From assembly GCA_013202495.1 (NCBI GenBank), contig JABMQQ010000029.1, forward strand, positions 1 to 58,424: DNA of 58,424 nucleotides, in the 5' to 3' direction. Shown here piece by piece: positions 44,201 to 53,015 of this stretch; the stretch's first letter is position 1; each line of letters opens with the position of its first letter. The stretch is from Fidelibacterota bacterium. GTDB lineage: Bacteria > Fidelibacterota > UBA8477 > JABMPR01. The position numbers and the translations under genes are program-made. The notes below the pieces were generated by a model. It made no database searches, had not been told where the DNA came from, and was given only the letters and a program-made list of their open reading frames with translations.

Positions 44201-44348
44201 CAGTGACCACGGACACCATGGGGAACTCAACATCAGGTAGCATGTCCAGACCCAGTTTGGTGAAAGATATAATACCACCCAGGACCACAATCAACGTGAT
44301 CATGGTGACGGTAATCTTGCGATCGACGGATAGATCAACAATTTTCAT
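41247..44348 (-). CDS. RND family efflux transporter permease (HAE1-type)
   Basis: A 1033-residue pump with the AcrB layout: first helix at about 12-30, porter start FPMVSVVTVYGGASPED, helix 4 with GIGMLVDNAIVVIENVF (the second Asp of the usual pair is Asn here), and TGIVVNNGIVLVDYINQ in the second half. It is preceded by its fusion protein gene with a 9-base spacer and taggag, and ends before a terminator. It works with the TolC-like and HlyD-like products upstream in the same operon, under the TetR gene. Export of organic toxicants is inferred from family; the exact substrate is unknown. Confidence 0.93.
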   Translation of the reverse strand: MKIVDLSVDRKITVTMITLIVVLGGIISFTKLGLDMLPDVEFPMVSVVTVYGGASPEDIESIVTKPIEQAIASVSGVKGVVSTTVEGMSMIAVEFESGSNLDFAAQDLRDQLAMFADFLPDDIQTPLVMKFDMSALPLLFYGVTSEERPLNELAEYMDETAGYRLERIEGVASVIVQSPEVREIQVEIDQHALETSGITLNQIIQVIGFENLNMPAGRIVEDHKDFLVRTRAEFASLTEIEDLIVGVSPTGNPIKLRQVAKVKDTVSDLRTEMRVQSKPGVMMIVTKQSGTNTVQVADAVKAELAELQQVLPKDIEMHIGMDMSSSVKLTVNSTGRTALLGGVLAMLMIYFFLRNIRPTLAVGIAIPTSIIVTFIPLNAVGYTLNLLTLGGLALGIGMLVDNAIVVIENVFRHLEEGKSRKEAARLGASEVGMAITASTLTTLAVFLPMAMGSGTAGQLVRGLALSISFSLLASLFVSLTMVPMIASVFFKPRSKVDYTLKADESWIVRLRAVYTGTLTVVLQHRWKTLGAATVLFVISMALIPVVGTEFMPEMDQAMLMMKIKLPVGSALEETDQAVRQVEKIALSEDAVQTVIVSNGVNEEDRGQSGDMANAGSHEGMIMLAMKPKSERSLSTTKIGEKIRGEIPAMRDVTIQSIDFGAAMGGSGADVEIQVFGKDFIILEEISKEVAAIIADVEGVMDIKSSMEEAKPEYHIALNREEINRMGLVSGQVANTIKASTLGQVATRYRFAGDETNVRIKFREDQRNSIRDIGQILLTTPMKSQIPLAQVASITQEEGPVKIVRDNQSRMVLVTANILDRDMGSVMEEIIEILKPIQATLPDGYFVEYGGQYEQMIDTFITLGQALALAILLVFMVMASQFESLIHPLVIMVTIPLALIGVVIGFLISGVTISLTSFIGFIMLTGIVVNNGIVLVDYINQLRRKGIEATTAIIEAGSTRLRPVLITALTTIFGMLPMVLDSSEGAEMRAPMAITVIGGLTAATFLTLFVVPSLYSLLADAGIRRAERRQLKNV

Positions 44349-44357
44349 AGCTGACTC

Positions 44358-45434
44358 CTAGTCCTCAACCTGGACGAGACTGCTGTCTGTGAGGATAAAT
44401 GCGCCACTGGTGACAAAAAGCTCACCCTCGCTGAGACCTGCACCGATGATGAGTTCTTTTAAACTCTCCTGGAGGATTTCAACATCCCGTCTATAAGCGT
44501 AATTATCCTCAACAACAAACATGTGGGATTTATCAATGACAGCGTTTTTCGGTACGACCATCACACCTCCAATTTCTTCAATAGATATATCCACTCGACC
44601 AAAAGTTCCGGCTCGGAGATTTCCTGAGCTATTGTTGAACTGGCATTCTACAAAAAAAGTTTTTGAAAGAGGATCAGCGGCTACGCCAACCAGTGTGACG
44701 ATACCTGGGACTGGATCATCCAGATAGTCTACTTTCAAGAAGGCATTTTGACCTTTCTGAATGCTCATGATTTCCTGAGAAGTGATTTGAAGTTCAATTT
44801 TTATGGATGATACATCCTGAAGTGTGAAAACAGGCATCATGAGTGCTGGACTGAACAAATCACCCCTGTTGAAACCCTTCTGGGTTATGACACCATAAAA
44901 TGGGGCTGTCAGCGTAGCCTTGTCCAATTGCATTTTAAGAAGATCCAGGCCAGCCTGTGCCTGGCTCATCTGTGCCTGGGCGGCATCCAGTCCCAGTTTC
45001 ATTTTTTCAAATTGTTGCTGAGAAACTGCATTTTCGCTATGGAGTGTTTGAACCCGTTCCCAGTTTTTGCGTGCATCCAGCAGGTTCGCATGAGCCACAG
45101 AGACTCCAGCCGAGGCCTGTTTGTGCTGTAATGTCATGGTGCTGATATCCATTTGCACCAGAGTCATGCCCTTCTGGACATAATCACCGATTTGAACATG
45201 GAGCTCTTCAATTTTTCCAGGAATCTCAGGAATAATGCGTGCGGTTTGAATTGCCAGCAAAGAGCCATTATAAGATAGGGAGCTGACAAAGTTTTGTGAT
45301 CGTGCAGTCTCAACCTGAACTGGAACAGCTTTTCGGATCCAGTCGTCAGGAGTCTCTGTTGCATCGTTTTTACTGCAGCCATTAAAAAGAAATAGTCCGA
45401 GACTGAGAACGAGGATGAGTTTTAGTGTTTTCAT
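44358..45434 (-). CDS. RND membrane fusion protein (lipoprotein, HlyD family)
   Basis: A 358-residue periplasmic adaptor with a lipoprotein signal: MKTLKLILVLSLGLFLFNGC, lipobox FNGC. The lipoyl half-motifs (ARIIPEIPGKIEELHVQIGDYVQKG and ATLTAPFYGVITQKGFNRGDLF) flank a coiled-coil hairpin (about 80-160, with many heptad Ala/Leu/Gln). The beta-barrel and membrane-proximal domains follow. Its ATG overlaps the TolC-like stop by one base (TAATG), with aaggag upstream. It bridges the pump and the outer-membrane factor. Distinct from the non-lipoprotein adaptor at 7785, so the two RND systems are not recent duplicates. Confidence 0.92.
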   Translation of the reverse strand: MKTLKLILVLSLGLFLFNGCSKNDATETPDDWIRKAVPVQVETARSQNFVSSLSYNGSLLAIQTARIIPEIPGKIEELHVQIGDYVQKGMTLVQMDISTMTLQHKQASAGVSVAHANLLDARKNWERVQTLHSENAVSQQQFEKMKLGLDAAQAQMSQAQAGLDLLKMQLDKATLTAPFYGVITQKGFNRGDLFSPALMMPVFTLQDVSSIKIELQITSQEIMSIQKGQNAFLKVDYLDDPVPGIVTLVGVAADPLSKTFFVECQFNNSSGNLRAGTFGRVDISIEEIGGVMVVPKNAVIDKSHMFVVEDNYAYRRDVEILQESLKELIIGAGLSEGELFVTSGAFILTDSSLVQVED

Positions 45435-46750
45435 TAATTATTAACTCCTTGTTTATGGAGAGACTCACCGATGACCTTTTTTATGCTGGCTTCAGCGAGT
45501 GTGTAATTGAATAGTGCCTGTAAATAGTTTGCCTTGGCCACGGTCAGATTGATCTGTATCTGATTGGCCTGAAGATTGGTAATGGTCCCTTCCCGAAATT
45601 GGATTTTAGCCAGACGTGCAGCCTCTTCGGCCTGACCTACGGTTTTTTCCTGAGAAAGGATATTCTTTTCAGCTTCCATAAGTCTTAAATAGACCTGTTC
45701 CACCTCAAACATTATGACGTCCTTCAGAGCGTCATAGCCATAATTAACCTGGCGCTCTGCAATCCTGGCCTGGCGTACTTTCGAGTACCGGGTGCCACCA
45801 GCAAACAATTCATAACTCATTCCAATTGCCACCATATAGCTATCATCCCAATCTGAATAGATATCCAGGTCGTTCCCTGACTTTGAATACGAATAGCTTA
45901 ATGCGAACATAGGCAGAAAATTTGAGCGCGCCAAATTGACATTTAGGGAACTTAAAGATTTTGATAGACTCATCTGCTGAAGTTCAGCTCTATTCTTAAG
46001 GGCTTTGGTCTTTAGTTGATCCAAATTGTATTCACCGGGATTGTAGGTCATGACATCCGTAAGTTCGATGTTAGTTTCTGATTCTATTCCCAAGAGCATT
46101 TTCAATCCGGCGGCTGCCATGGTGACGCCATTCTCAGCCTGGGTTTTCTGGGGCAGCAGATTGGCTGCTTGAACTTCGGCTTGGAGCAGATCAAGTTTTG
46201 AAATCATTCCTTGGCCATAGAGTAGCTCTGAGATCTCGTAGAATTCCTTGGCAGTGTTGTAACCTTCATCAGCAACAGCTGCAAATTCCTTAGTGACCAG
46301 CATGCCGAGGTAGGCTTGAATCACACTGAAGGAGAGATTGTTTTTTTCTTGTTCATGCTGGGATTGGATCATACTCAAGCCCTTCTTGGCCATAAGTGTT
46401 CCTAAGGCGATTTTCCCACCAGTAAAAAGTGGTTGAGTCACTCGAATATCATATTGGTAATCCATGGTAAAATCGAGTTCAAGGGGGGGGGCCGTCGGAC
46501 CGGCAAAGGGATTCTGGATCACCTGGACCTTTTCGTCTGTAATTCTGGTTCCCTGCAAATTAATGCTGGGCAATGCGGATCCGATGGCCTGATAGACACT
46601 TTGTTGGGCATCATTCACCTTTTCCTGAGCAATCTTGATATTGGGATTTCTCTTGAGAGCCAACTTGACACTCTCCTCAATGGAAAGATCCATTTGGGGT
46701 TGGGCTCCCAGTAGGACTGGGAGAATAAGCATTGTTCTAAATATTTTCAT
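45434..46750 (-). CDS. TolC-family outer-membrane efflux protein
   Basis: A 438-residue outer-membrane factor. The ATG at 46750 (MKIFRTMLILPVLLG) gives a clean signal peptide; an ATG at 46765 would add 5 residues. The TolC repeat pattern (SVKLALKRNPNIKIAQEKV at about 28-46 and GTITNLQANQIQINLTVAKANY near 400) shows the two homologous halves. The start overlaps the TetR gene by 14 bases. A run of nine consecutive C bases on the coding strand (46483-46491, G9 in the plus strand) lies in residues 86-89 (a Pro-Pro region), a potential site of slippage that would truncate the protein. Confidence 0.9.
   Translation of the reverse strand: MKIFRTMLILPVLLGAQPQMDLSIEESVKLALKRNPNIKIAQEKVNDAQQSVYQAIGSALPSINLQGTRITDEKVQVIQNPFAGPTAPPLELDFTMDYQYDIRVTQPLFTGGKIALGTLMAKKGLSMIQSQHEQEKNNLSFSVIQAYLGMLVTKEFAAVADEGYNTAKEFYEISELLYGQGMISKLDLLQAEVQAANLLPQKTQAENGVTMAAAGLKMLLGIESETNIELTDVMTYNPGEYNLDQLKTKALKNRAELQQMSLSKSLSSLNVNLARSNFLPMFALSYSYSKSGNDLDIYSDWDDSYMVAIGMSYELFAGGTRYSKVRQARIAERQVNYGYDALKDVIMFEVEQVYLRLMEAEKNILSQEKTVGQAEEAARLAKIQFREGTITNLQANQIQINLTVAKANYLQALFNYTLAEASIKKVIGESLHKQGVNN
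46483..46491 (-). repeat. C9 homopolymer inside the TolC-like gene
   Basis: Nine consecutive C on the coding strand (G on plus) within a gene of mid-40s GC. Such tracts are classic slippage sites. The frame is intact here. Confidence 0.6.
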
Positions 46751-47351
46751 GGGGAAGTATTCCATTTATAAATAGTGATGTAATTTGACTTTTAATATGA
46801 TCGAGATCGATTGTATCGGCTGCCATAAGCCAATTAAGCTGATGAAGATTGACGGCCCCAACTATGCTTCCAGCCAGGATGGATGGATCAATGTGGGAGT
46901 CCTTGGGCATCCCTACTTTCAATGCCTGAGTAATTTGCTCAATATGTGTCTGTTGTTGAGTGATAAGTTTTTCTCTGAGTCCTGAATCGGAACTGTGCAT
47001 AACTTTGCCCTGTTCTGCGATGACCAGTTGGAAAAAGTGTTTATTCTCAGTGAGGAATTGAAATTGGCCTTCGATAAGCGCGGCAATTTTACCTTTTACG
47101 CCCTCGGAAGTTTTCAACTCATTCAGGAGGGTTTCCGAAAAACGTTCCATCTTTTCTATGAGGATTGAGAAGAAGAGGTCTTCTTTATTTTTGAAATAGA
47201 GGTAGAGAGTTCCCTTGCTCCATCCACATTCTTCAGCAACTGCTTCCATTGTGGTTGTGTGATATCCCTGACGGGCAAAGATTTGTTCAGCTGTTGTTAA
47301 AATTTCCAGGCGATGCTGTTTTCGCCGCCGTGCTTTTATTGTGGGTGCCAT
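46737..47351 (-). CDS. TetR family transcriptional regulator
   Basis: A 204-residue regulator. I place the start at ATG 47351 (MAPTIKARRRKQHRLEIL) because the operator-like palindromes lie directly upstream and a TTG at 47390 would sit inside one. The N-terminal HTH is in EILTTAEQIFARQGYHTTTMEAVAEECGWSKGTLYLYFKNKEDL, the family signature. The C-terminal domain (about 70-204) is the ligand-binding and dimer region. It is the first gene of the efflux operon, overlapping the TolC gene. It probably represses its own operon and is released by a pump substrate. Confidence 0.93.
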   Translation of the reverse strand: MAPTIKARRRKQHRLEILTTAEQIFARQGYHTTTMEAVAEECGWSKGTLYLYFKNKEDLFFSILIEKMERFSETLLNELKTSEGVKGKIAALIEGQFQFLTENKHFFQLVIAEQGKVMHSSDSGLREKLITQQQTHIEQITQALKVGMPKDSHIDPSILAGSIVGAVNLHQLNWLMAADTIDLDHIKSQITSLFINGILPHENI

Positions 47352-47375
47352 ACTAAGTAATCGTCTCCATTGTTT

Positions 47376-47387
47376 CTGACCGGTCAG
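47376..47387. promoter_or_regulatory. TetR operator 1
   Basis: Perfect 12-bp palindrome ctgaccggtcag, 25 bases before the regulator start. Together with a second site 6 bases further it resembles TetR operators with TGAC/GTCA half-sites. Confidence 0.65.
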
Positions 47388-47393
47388 CAAAAT

Positions 47394-47411
47394 AATGACT
47401 GGGTAGTCATT
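47394..47411. promoter_or_regulatory. TetR operator 2
   Basis: Inverted repeat aatgact / agtcatt with gggt spacer. It shares the TGAC...GTCA half-sites with the neighbouring palindrome; centre-to-centre distance is about 21 bases, about two helical turns. Confidence 0.6.
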
Positions 47412-47486
47412 TCAAAGTTGAATCGTGACCAATGCCGTAACTATGTAGTGATAAGAACGATTGAATAAGAAAGGTAGGGTAAATAC

Positions 47487-47517
47487 AAAAAGGGCTCCGA
47501 TATACGGAACCCTTTTT
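47487..47517 (-). terminator. Terminator of the tandem HAF-like gene operon
   Basis: aaaaagggctccg / cggaaccctttttt form a stem with one mismatch and a 4-5 base loop; T-runs on both strands make it bidirectional. It lies 26 bases past the stop of the last HAF-like gene. Confidence 0.75.
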
Positions 47518-47542
47518 TGTCACTAACCAAACGGAGGTTGAA

Positions 47543-49243
47543 TTATTTAATAAGCATCAACTTTTGAACATCCATTTTGTCACCGCTGATGATACGAACG
47601 AGATAAACTCCAGAGCTGTACCCGCTCATGTCTATTTGGAGACTCTGATTCCCTGCTTCTGTTAACCCATCACTGAGGACAGCCAGCTCAGTACCTGTCA
47701 CAGAGTAGAGTACAACCTGAGTATTCATCTGCTCAGGTATTTCATACTGAATGTTTGTAATTGGATTGAAGGGGTTGGGGTATGCGCCAGTGATACTGAA
47801 CTCTATGGGTAAGCCTGAAGCAACCTCATCAACACTTGAGGCAGTCATAATTTCGACCCACTCAGATTCACCAACTGGATTTTCAGCACGTAGCCGATAT
47901 TCCCACTCAACACCATTAGAGATGTAAATTTCAGCATCAACATAGGAGTTGTGGCTGGAGTCGGGATAGGCCAGGGTGGTCCATTCACTGGTTGAATCTG
48001 CAATGGTTACCCGTCGTTGAAGATGGTAGTTAAATTCATTGTTGGTTGGATCATCTGCCCAATTGAGCTCAATCCAGGTTCCCAAAGGATCATTGTTGAT
48101 TTGTGAGGCTAAATCAGTTGGTGCAGTGGGGTGGATAAACTCTACGATGAAAGGTGTAATAATCCCTGATAATCCTATGGCTGAGCCAACAATGAATTTT
48201 CCATCATCTGAGATCCCGTTTGCCTGTGGTAAGAACCAATCCTCCAAAAAATCGTCATCATCAACAAGGACTTGAAGACTGTCCTTAAGGTACGATATCC
48301 CGTTTTCTGGCGTATATATGATGGCATCACGGGTCCAGATCCAGGTCTGTGCTTGTGCAAAGCCAACGGATGTTCCATCATCAATGATATCCATAGGGAT
48401 GACACCCGCTTCAGCAGGATTGTGACCTGGGGCAAATCCAATATCCTGCATGCCAGTTTCTTCTGTCCAGACAAACATGGCATTGGGAGACCAACCACAG
48501 ATGTAATTACCACTGGGACTCACACCGTAAGCTTCACCTGGAACTTCAGGATACCAATCACCCAGGGCACCAAGATAAACGAGATCATAATCTCCAGTTT
48601 CTTCATTCAAGACCCAGGCATGAGCAGCCCTGTCGGTGTACTGACCATCAATTTCAATAGAAGCCCAGCCAACGATGACACTACCATCAGCACTCATGTC
48701 ATTGGGACGGCTACTAAGCAAGAGACCATTGTCAGGGAGTAATTCACCATCTGGATCTTCAGGCGTCCAGACAAATGCTGTGGTTCTGTAGTTATCATGC
48801 CAGTACATTCCGGCCACGATGAAGGTATCCGCTGCAACCGCCCAGGCACCCTGGTACATATATGGATCAAAAGGTAGAGTGCCCTGAATGGGACCAATCA
48901 TGACCCATTCCTCACCATCATAATAGCAGGCAGCGTCAACATCAGTTATGGTGTCACCCATCATCATGGGGAAGGGAGATTCACCTACCAGCAATCCGTT
49001 GTTATCCATGGCACGAATTGATCGACCACCTGTGTGCTCCACCCCCTCCTCTTCTGTCCATAGATAGCTACTGCCAAAGTAGTAGGCACCTCCGAGGAGG
49101 GAACCATCTTCATTAGTCCACCATAGGGAACCACCCAGGGGATCAGGAAAGTTTTCAATCACAGAGAATCTTACAATTTCTGGATCAGCAAAAAGGATAG
49201 TGCTCAAGAAAAGCAGCGTACTGAGGATTCTTTTAAGTTTCAT
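47543..49243 (-). CDS. Secreted HAF-repeat-like protein with Fn3 and sorting domain (copy 3)
   Basis: A 566-residue exported protein. Signal peptide about 1-19. Residues 25-380 hold repeated blades similar to the HAF extracellular repeat (short glycine/aspartate turn motifs such as SADGSVIVGWASIEIDGQYT and SPSGNYICGWSPNAMFVWTEETG), likely a beta-propeller. A fibronectin III-like domain (about 385-475, TDLASQINNDPLGTWIELNW) and the YPNPFNP sorting domain (about 490-566, ending SGDKMDVQKLMLIK) follow. It is a close paralog of the two upstream copies, the third and most downstream. Gap to the next copy is 16 bases, so one transcript is likely. Function unknown; attachment or substrate binding at the surface is inferred. 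Confidence 0.85.
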   Translation of the reverse strand: MKLKRILSTLLFLSTILFADPEIVRFSVIENFPDPLGGSLWWTNEDGSLLGGAYYFGSSYLWTEEEGVEHTGGRSIRAMDNNGLLVGESPFPMMMGDTITDVDAACYYDGEEWVMIGPIQGTLPFDPYMYQGAWAVAADTFIVAGMYWHDNYRTTAFVWTPEDPDGELLPDNGLLLSSRPNDMSADGSVIVGWASIEIDGQYTDRAAHAWVLNEETGDYDLVYLGALGDWYPEVPGEAYGVSPSGNYICGWSPNAMFVWTEETGMQDIGFAPGHNPAEAGVIPMDIIDDGTSVGFAQAQTWIWTRDAIIYTPENGISYLKDSLQVLVDDDDFLEDWFLPQANGISDDGKFIVGSAIGLSGIITPFIVEFIHPTAPTDLASQINNDPLGTWIELNWADDPTNNEFNYHLQRRVTIADSTSEWTTLAYPDSSHNSYVDAEIYISNGVEWEYRLRAENPVGESEWVEIMTASSVDEVASGLPIEFSITGAYPNPFNPITNIQYEIPEQMNTQVVLYSVTGTELAVLSDGLTEAGNQSLQIDMSGYSSGVYLVRIISGDKMDVQKLMLIK

Positions 49244-49259
49244 GGTTATTAGTCCTGTT

Positions 49260-50975
49260 TTATTTAATAAGTGTCAGTTTTTGAACAGCCATTTTATCGC
49301 CACTGATGATTCGAACGAGATAAACACCAGAACTGTACCCGCTCATGTCAATTTGGAGACTATGAGCTCCAGCCCTGGCAATGCCATCACTGAGAACAGC
49401 CAATTCAGCGCCCGTCACAGAATAGAGAACTACTTTAGTATTCATCTGCTCAGGGATCTCATATTGTATGGTGGTTGAAGGATTAAAGGGGTTTGGGTAG
49501 GCTCCAGTTATCCTGAGATCGGTTGGGAGACCTGTAGCGAGACGATCGGTGCTAGAGGTAGTCATAATCTCTACCCAGTCGGATTCTCCAACAGGGTTTT
49601 CAGCTCTCAGGCGATATTCCCACTCCACACCATTGGCGAAGTAAATTTCAGAGTCTCTATATGAATTATCGGCTGAATCAGGATTGGCAATGGTAGCCCA
49701 CTCACTAGTAGAGTCAGTAATGGTGACACGACGTTGGAGAGTATATGAGAATTCATTGTTGGTGGGATCATCTGTCCATGTGAGATCGATCCAGGTTCCA
49801 TCAGCATCATTATAAATTTCAGAGGCAAGATCTGTAGGTGTAGACGGTGCGATGAATTCCAGGGTATAGGGTTGAATTATTCCAGAAAGCCCAAGCACAG
49901 ACCCAGCTAAGGTTTTACCATCATCGGAGATCGTATTGATGTGCAGAAAGGACCAATCCTCAAACTGGTCTTCCAGCCCTAAATTCTCCAGGCTGTCCTT
50001 CAAAAAGACGATACCACTACTTGGGGAATAAATAATAGCACTTCGTCCCCACTCATAAAACACAGGTTGTGCAAAACCTACAATGGTAGTGTCTGAGGAT
50101 ACATCCAACCCAGAAACACTTGCTACGGCTGGGTCATGACCCGGTGCATGACCGAGACTCAGCATGCCCTCATCATCAGTCCAGACGAACATTTCTGTGT
50201 CTCCAGAACGGCCAACTACAATATTGCCATCGGCACTACAGCCATAGGCTTCGCCTCCAAGCCAATCCTCATCAATCTCAGAACCTAGCCCACCAAGAAA
50301 TAGCAACTCATAGTCACCAGTCAGTTCATCACGGACCCAGGCATGGGCCGCTCTGCTGACGTAATCAATTCCAGCTGTTCCCATGGAAGCCCATCCAACG
50401 ATTAGTTCTCCGTTGGCACTCATGTCATTGGGTCTACTACTTTGGTCCAAGCCATAGTCAGGCAAAAGCTCACCGTCTGGATCTTCCGGTGTCCAGACAA
50501 ATGCTGTGGTCTTTGAGTTTTCATGCCAGTACATACCAGCGACAATAAAAGTATCTGCTGCAATAGCCCAGGCGCTTTGATAAAAATTTGGATCGTTAGG
50601 TAAAGTGCCAGCAATGGGACCTATCATGACCCATTCTTCACCATTATAGTAGCAAGCAGCATTGACCTCTGTAAGGGTATCAGCCAGGATCATGGGGAAA
50701 TATGCGCTCCCGACGAGAGTCCCATCGTTGGCCATTCCACGAGGAGAGGCAGAGCCAACAATCTCTTCTATACCGCTCTCAGGCCGATAATAAAAACCAC
50801 CACCAAATGAATAACGTCCGGCAAAGACGGATCCATCAGTATTCACCTGTGTAATTTCACCACCCCAGGGATCCAACAGGTTTTCAATGACCGTAAATTT
50901 TACAATTTCTGGATCGTCGGCCAGTAGTGCCGTTGTCATTATTAATACACTTATTAGGAGCTTTTTTAAGGTCAT
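49260..50975 (-). CDS. Secreted HAF-repeat-like protein with Fn3 and sorting domain (copy 2)
   Basis: A 571-residue paralog with the same domain order: signal peptide, HAF-like propeller (about 25-385), Fn3-like domain and C-terminal YPNPFNPSTTIQYEIPE sorting domain, ending SGDKMAVQKLTLIK. Most conserved with its neighbours are the Fn3 domain and the C-terminus; differences cluster in the propeller turns, for example SANGELIVGWASMGTAG. Same strand and direction as copies 1 and 3, with gaps of 16 and 18 bases. The ATG is preceded by actcagcaag, a weak ribosome-binding site. Confidence 0.85.
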   Translation of the reverse strand: MTLKKLLISVLIMTTALLADDPEIVKFTVIENLLDPWGGEITQVNTDGSVFAGRYSFGGGFYYRPESGIEEIVGSASPRGMANDGTLVGSAYFPMILADTLTEVNAACYYNGEEWVMIGPIAGTLPNDPNFYQSAWAIAADTFIVAGMYWHENSKTTAFVWTPEDPDGELLPDYGLDQSSRPNDMSANGELIVGWASMGTAGIDYVSRAAHAWVRDELTGDYELLFLGGLGSEIDEDWLGGEAYGCSADGNIVVGRSGDTEMFVWTDDEGMLSLGHAPGHDPAVASVSGLDVSSDTTIVGFAQPVFYEWGRSAIIYSPSSGIVFLKDSLENLGLEDQFEDWSFLHINTISDDGKTLAGSVLGLSGIIQPYTLEFIAPSTPTDLASEIYNDADGTWIDLTWTDDPTNNEFSYTLQRRVTITDSTSEWATIANPDSADNSYRDSEIYFANGVEWEYRLRAENPVGESDWVEIMTTSSTDRLATGLPTDLRITGAYPNPFNPSTTIQYEIPEQMNTKVVLYSVTGAELAVLSDGIARAGAHSLQIDMSGYSSGVYLVRIISGDKMAVQKLTLIK

Positions 50976-50993
50976 GATCTTGCTGAGTCTTTT

Positions 50994-52697
50994 CTATTTA
51001 ATAAGCGTTAGTTTTTGAACATCCATTTTATCACCACTGATGATACGAACCAGATAAACACCAGAACTGTAACCACTCATATCAAGCTTGAGACTATGAA
51101 CACCTGCTTCAGTCATGCCGTCACTGAGAACGGCTAGCTCTGCTCCTGTCACGGAGTAGAGCACGACCTTAGTATTCATTTGTTCAGGGAGTTCATATTG
51201 AATATTGGTTGTTGGGTTAAAGGGGTTTGGATATGCTCCTGTGATCCGGAACTCAACGGGGAGTCCTGAAGCAATGCGATCGGTACTTGAGGCAGTCATG
51301 ATCTCTACCCAGTCTGATGCACCCACAGGATTTTCAGCCCTCAGTCGATATTCCCATTCGATGCCATTGGCGAAGTAGACTTCAGTATCGGTATACATGT
51401 TATCTGCTGAATCAGGATGAGCCAGGGTTGCCCATTCACTGGTAGAGTCTGCTATAGTTACCCGACGTTGGAGATGGTAATTAAATTCATTATTTGTTGG
51501 ATCATCAGTCCAGTTGAGTTGTATCCAGGTGCCATCAGCATCATTATACACTTCTGAGGTCAGATCAGTGGGGACGGATGGGGGAATAAACTCTAAAATA
51601 TAAGGTGTCATGATACCGGATAATCCGAGGCAATTGCCAACAATGGTTAACCCATCGTCAGAAATGCTGTTGGCCTGGAGAAAGGTCCAGTCTTCGATTT
51701 GATCTTCCAACCCCAGATTTTCCAGGCTGTCCTTAAGGAAAATAATTCCACTTTCTGGTGTATATATGATTGCCTCGCGACTCCAGACCCAGGTCTGCGC
51801 CTGCGCAAATCCAACTGCAGTTCCATCGTCTGTAATATCCAGGGGTAGGGCGCGCGCCTCATCAGGATTATGACCAGCAACGAACCCAATATTTTGCATA
51901 CCTGTTGCTTCGGTCCAAATAAACATGGCGCCAGGTGATGACCCACAGATATAGTTTCCACTTGGACTAACTCCGAAAGCCTCGCCTTCAAAAGATTGAC
52001 CACCTGGAACAAGCGAGCCGAGGAAAACCAATTCATATTCACCTGTTAATTCATCACGAACCCAGGCATGAGCAGCTCTATCTGTATAAAAAGCCTCTTC
52101 AATTGAAGCCCAACCTACAATGACACTTCCGTCAGAGTTCATATCATTTGGTCTACTATTTAGGTCCAGTCCATTATCTGGAAGTAGTTCACCATCTGGG
52201 TCTTCAGGTGTCCATACGAAGGCAGTCGTTCGGTAGTTGTCATGCCAGTACATACCGGCAATGATCAGCGTATCTGCTGCAATGGCCCAGGCACCTTGAT
52301 ACATATTGGGGTCGAAAGGTTGTGTCCCCTGAATAGGTCCCATCATAACCCATTCTTCACCATCGAAATAGCTGGCAGCGAAAACATCGACCAGACTGTC
52401 TCCCATAAGCATAGGGAAAATTGTTTCACCGACAAGAACTCCATTGTTGTCCATACCGCGAACATATCCTCCACCCGCATGCTGTGTTCCCCCTGGTGTA
52501 TCCCAGGTAAACCCACCCCCAAAGTAGTAGGCACCACCACTGAGGGAACCATCGCTGCTGACCCACATCATACTACCACCCCAGGGATCCCCCAGATCAT
52601 TTACAGTTATAAAACGTACTATTTCTGGATCAGCAATGGCTGAAGCAAAGAGCACTAATAGGTTGATAGTAATAAGCTTAATAAGATTTGATTTCAT
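50994..52697 (-). CDS. Secreted HAF-repeat-like protein with Fn3 and sorting domain (copy 1)
   Basis: A 567-residue paralog, first in transcription order. Signal peptide MKSNLIKLITINLLVLFASA, propeller (about 25-385), Fn3-like domain, C-terminal sorting domain (YPNPFNPTTNIQYELPE). Ribosome-binding site aaagggg 7 bases from the ATG. It is closest to copy 3 in the propeller (both have ...DNNGVLVGE / DNNGLLVGE and the TDRAAHAW segment). It starts 81 bases from a GC-rich palindrome in the divergent promoter region shared with the 818-residue gene. Confidence 0.85.
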   Translation of the reverse strand: MKSNLIKLITINLLVLFASAIADPEIVRFITVNDLGDPWGGSMMWVSSDGSLSGGAYYFGGGFTWDTPGGTQHAGGGYVRGMDNNGVLVGETIFPMLMGDSLVDVFAASYFDGEEWVMMGPIQGTQPFDPNMYQGAWAIAADTLIIAGMYWHDNYRTTAFVWTPEDPDGELLPDNGLDLNSRPNDMNSDGSVIVGWASIEEAFYTDRAAHAWVRDELTGEYELVFLGSLVPGGQSFEGEAFGVSPSGNYICGSSPGAMFIWTEATGMQNIGFVAGHNPDEARALPLDITDDGTAVGFAQAQTWVWSREAIIYTPESGIIFLKDSLENLGLEDQIEDWTFLQANSISDDGLTIVGNCLGLSGIMTPYILEFIPPSVPTDLTSEVYNDADGTWIQLNWTDDPTNNEFNYHLQRRVTIADSTSEWATLAHPDSADNMYTDTEVYFANGIEWEYRLRAENPVGASDWVEIMTASSTDRIASGLPVEFRITGAYPNPFNPTTNIQYELPEQMNTKVVLYSVTGAELAVLSDGMTEAGVHSLKLDMSGYSSGVYLVRIISGDKMDVQKLTLIK

Positions 52698-52778
52698 GGT
52701 CGACCCCTTTAATAGTATTCATACAAAAGTTCTTATAGCGTCAAAGTAAATACCTGGAATCTCGCTTTGCAAGTAATA

Positions 52779-52797
52779 GTTCCCCCCGGGGGGGACA
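52779..52797. promoter_or_regulatory. GC-rich palindromic operator-like site E1
   Basis: gttccccccgggggggaca, near-perfect palindrome, 81 bases before the start of the minus-strand gene. A sister site lies near the divergent start. Confidence 0.55.
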
Positions 52798-53015
52798 CAA
52801 GAGATCAAAAAAGTATAAAGAGAACAAATTAATATATGCTCCAAATTGTGTAATTGGATGTGAATGACAAGAATTAATACGAGTCGAAAATACTATAATC
52901 ATATAATAAACAACAATATACACATATAAATACTATAATTTATAAGTCAGAATATAATGTATCTATAAATAATAGGTGCCATTACATTCACTTAAAAAAA
53001 ATGAAAATAATTGTT

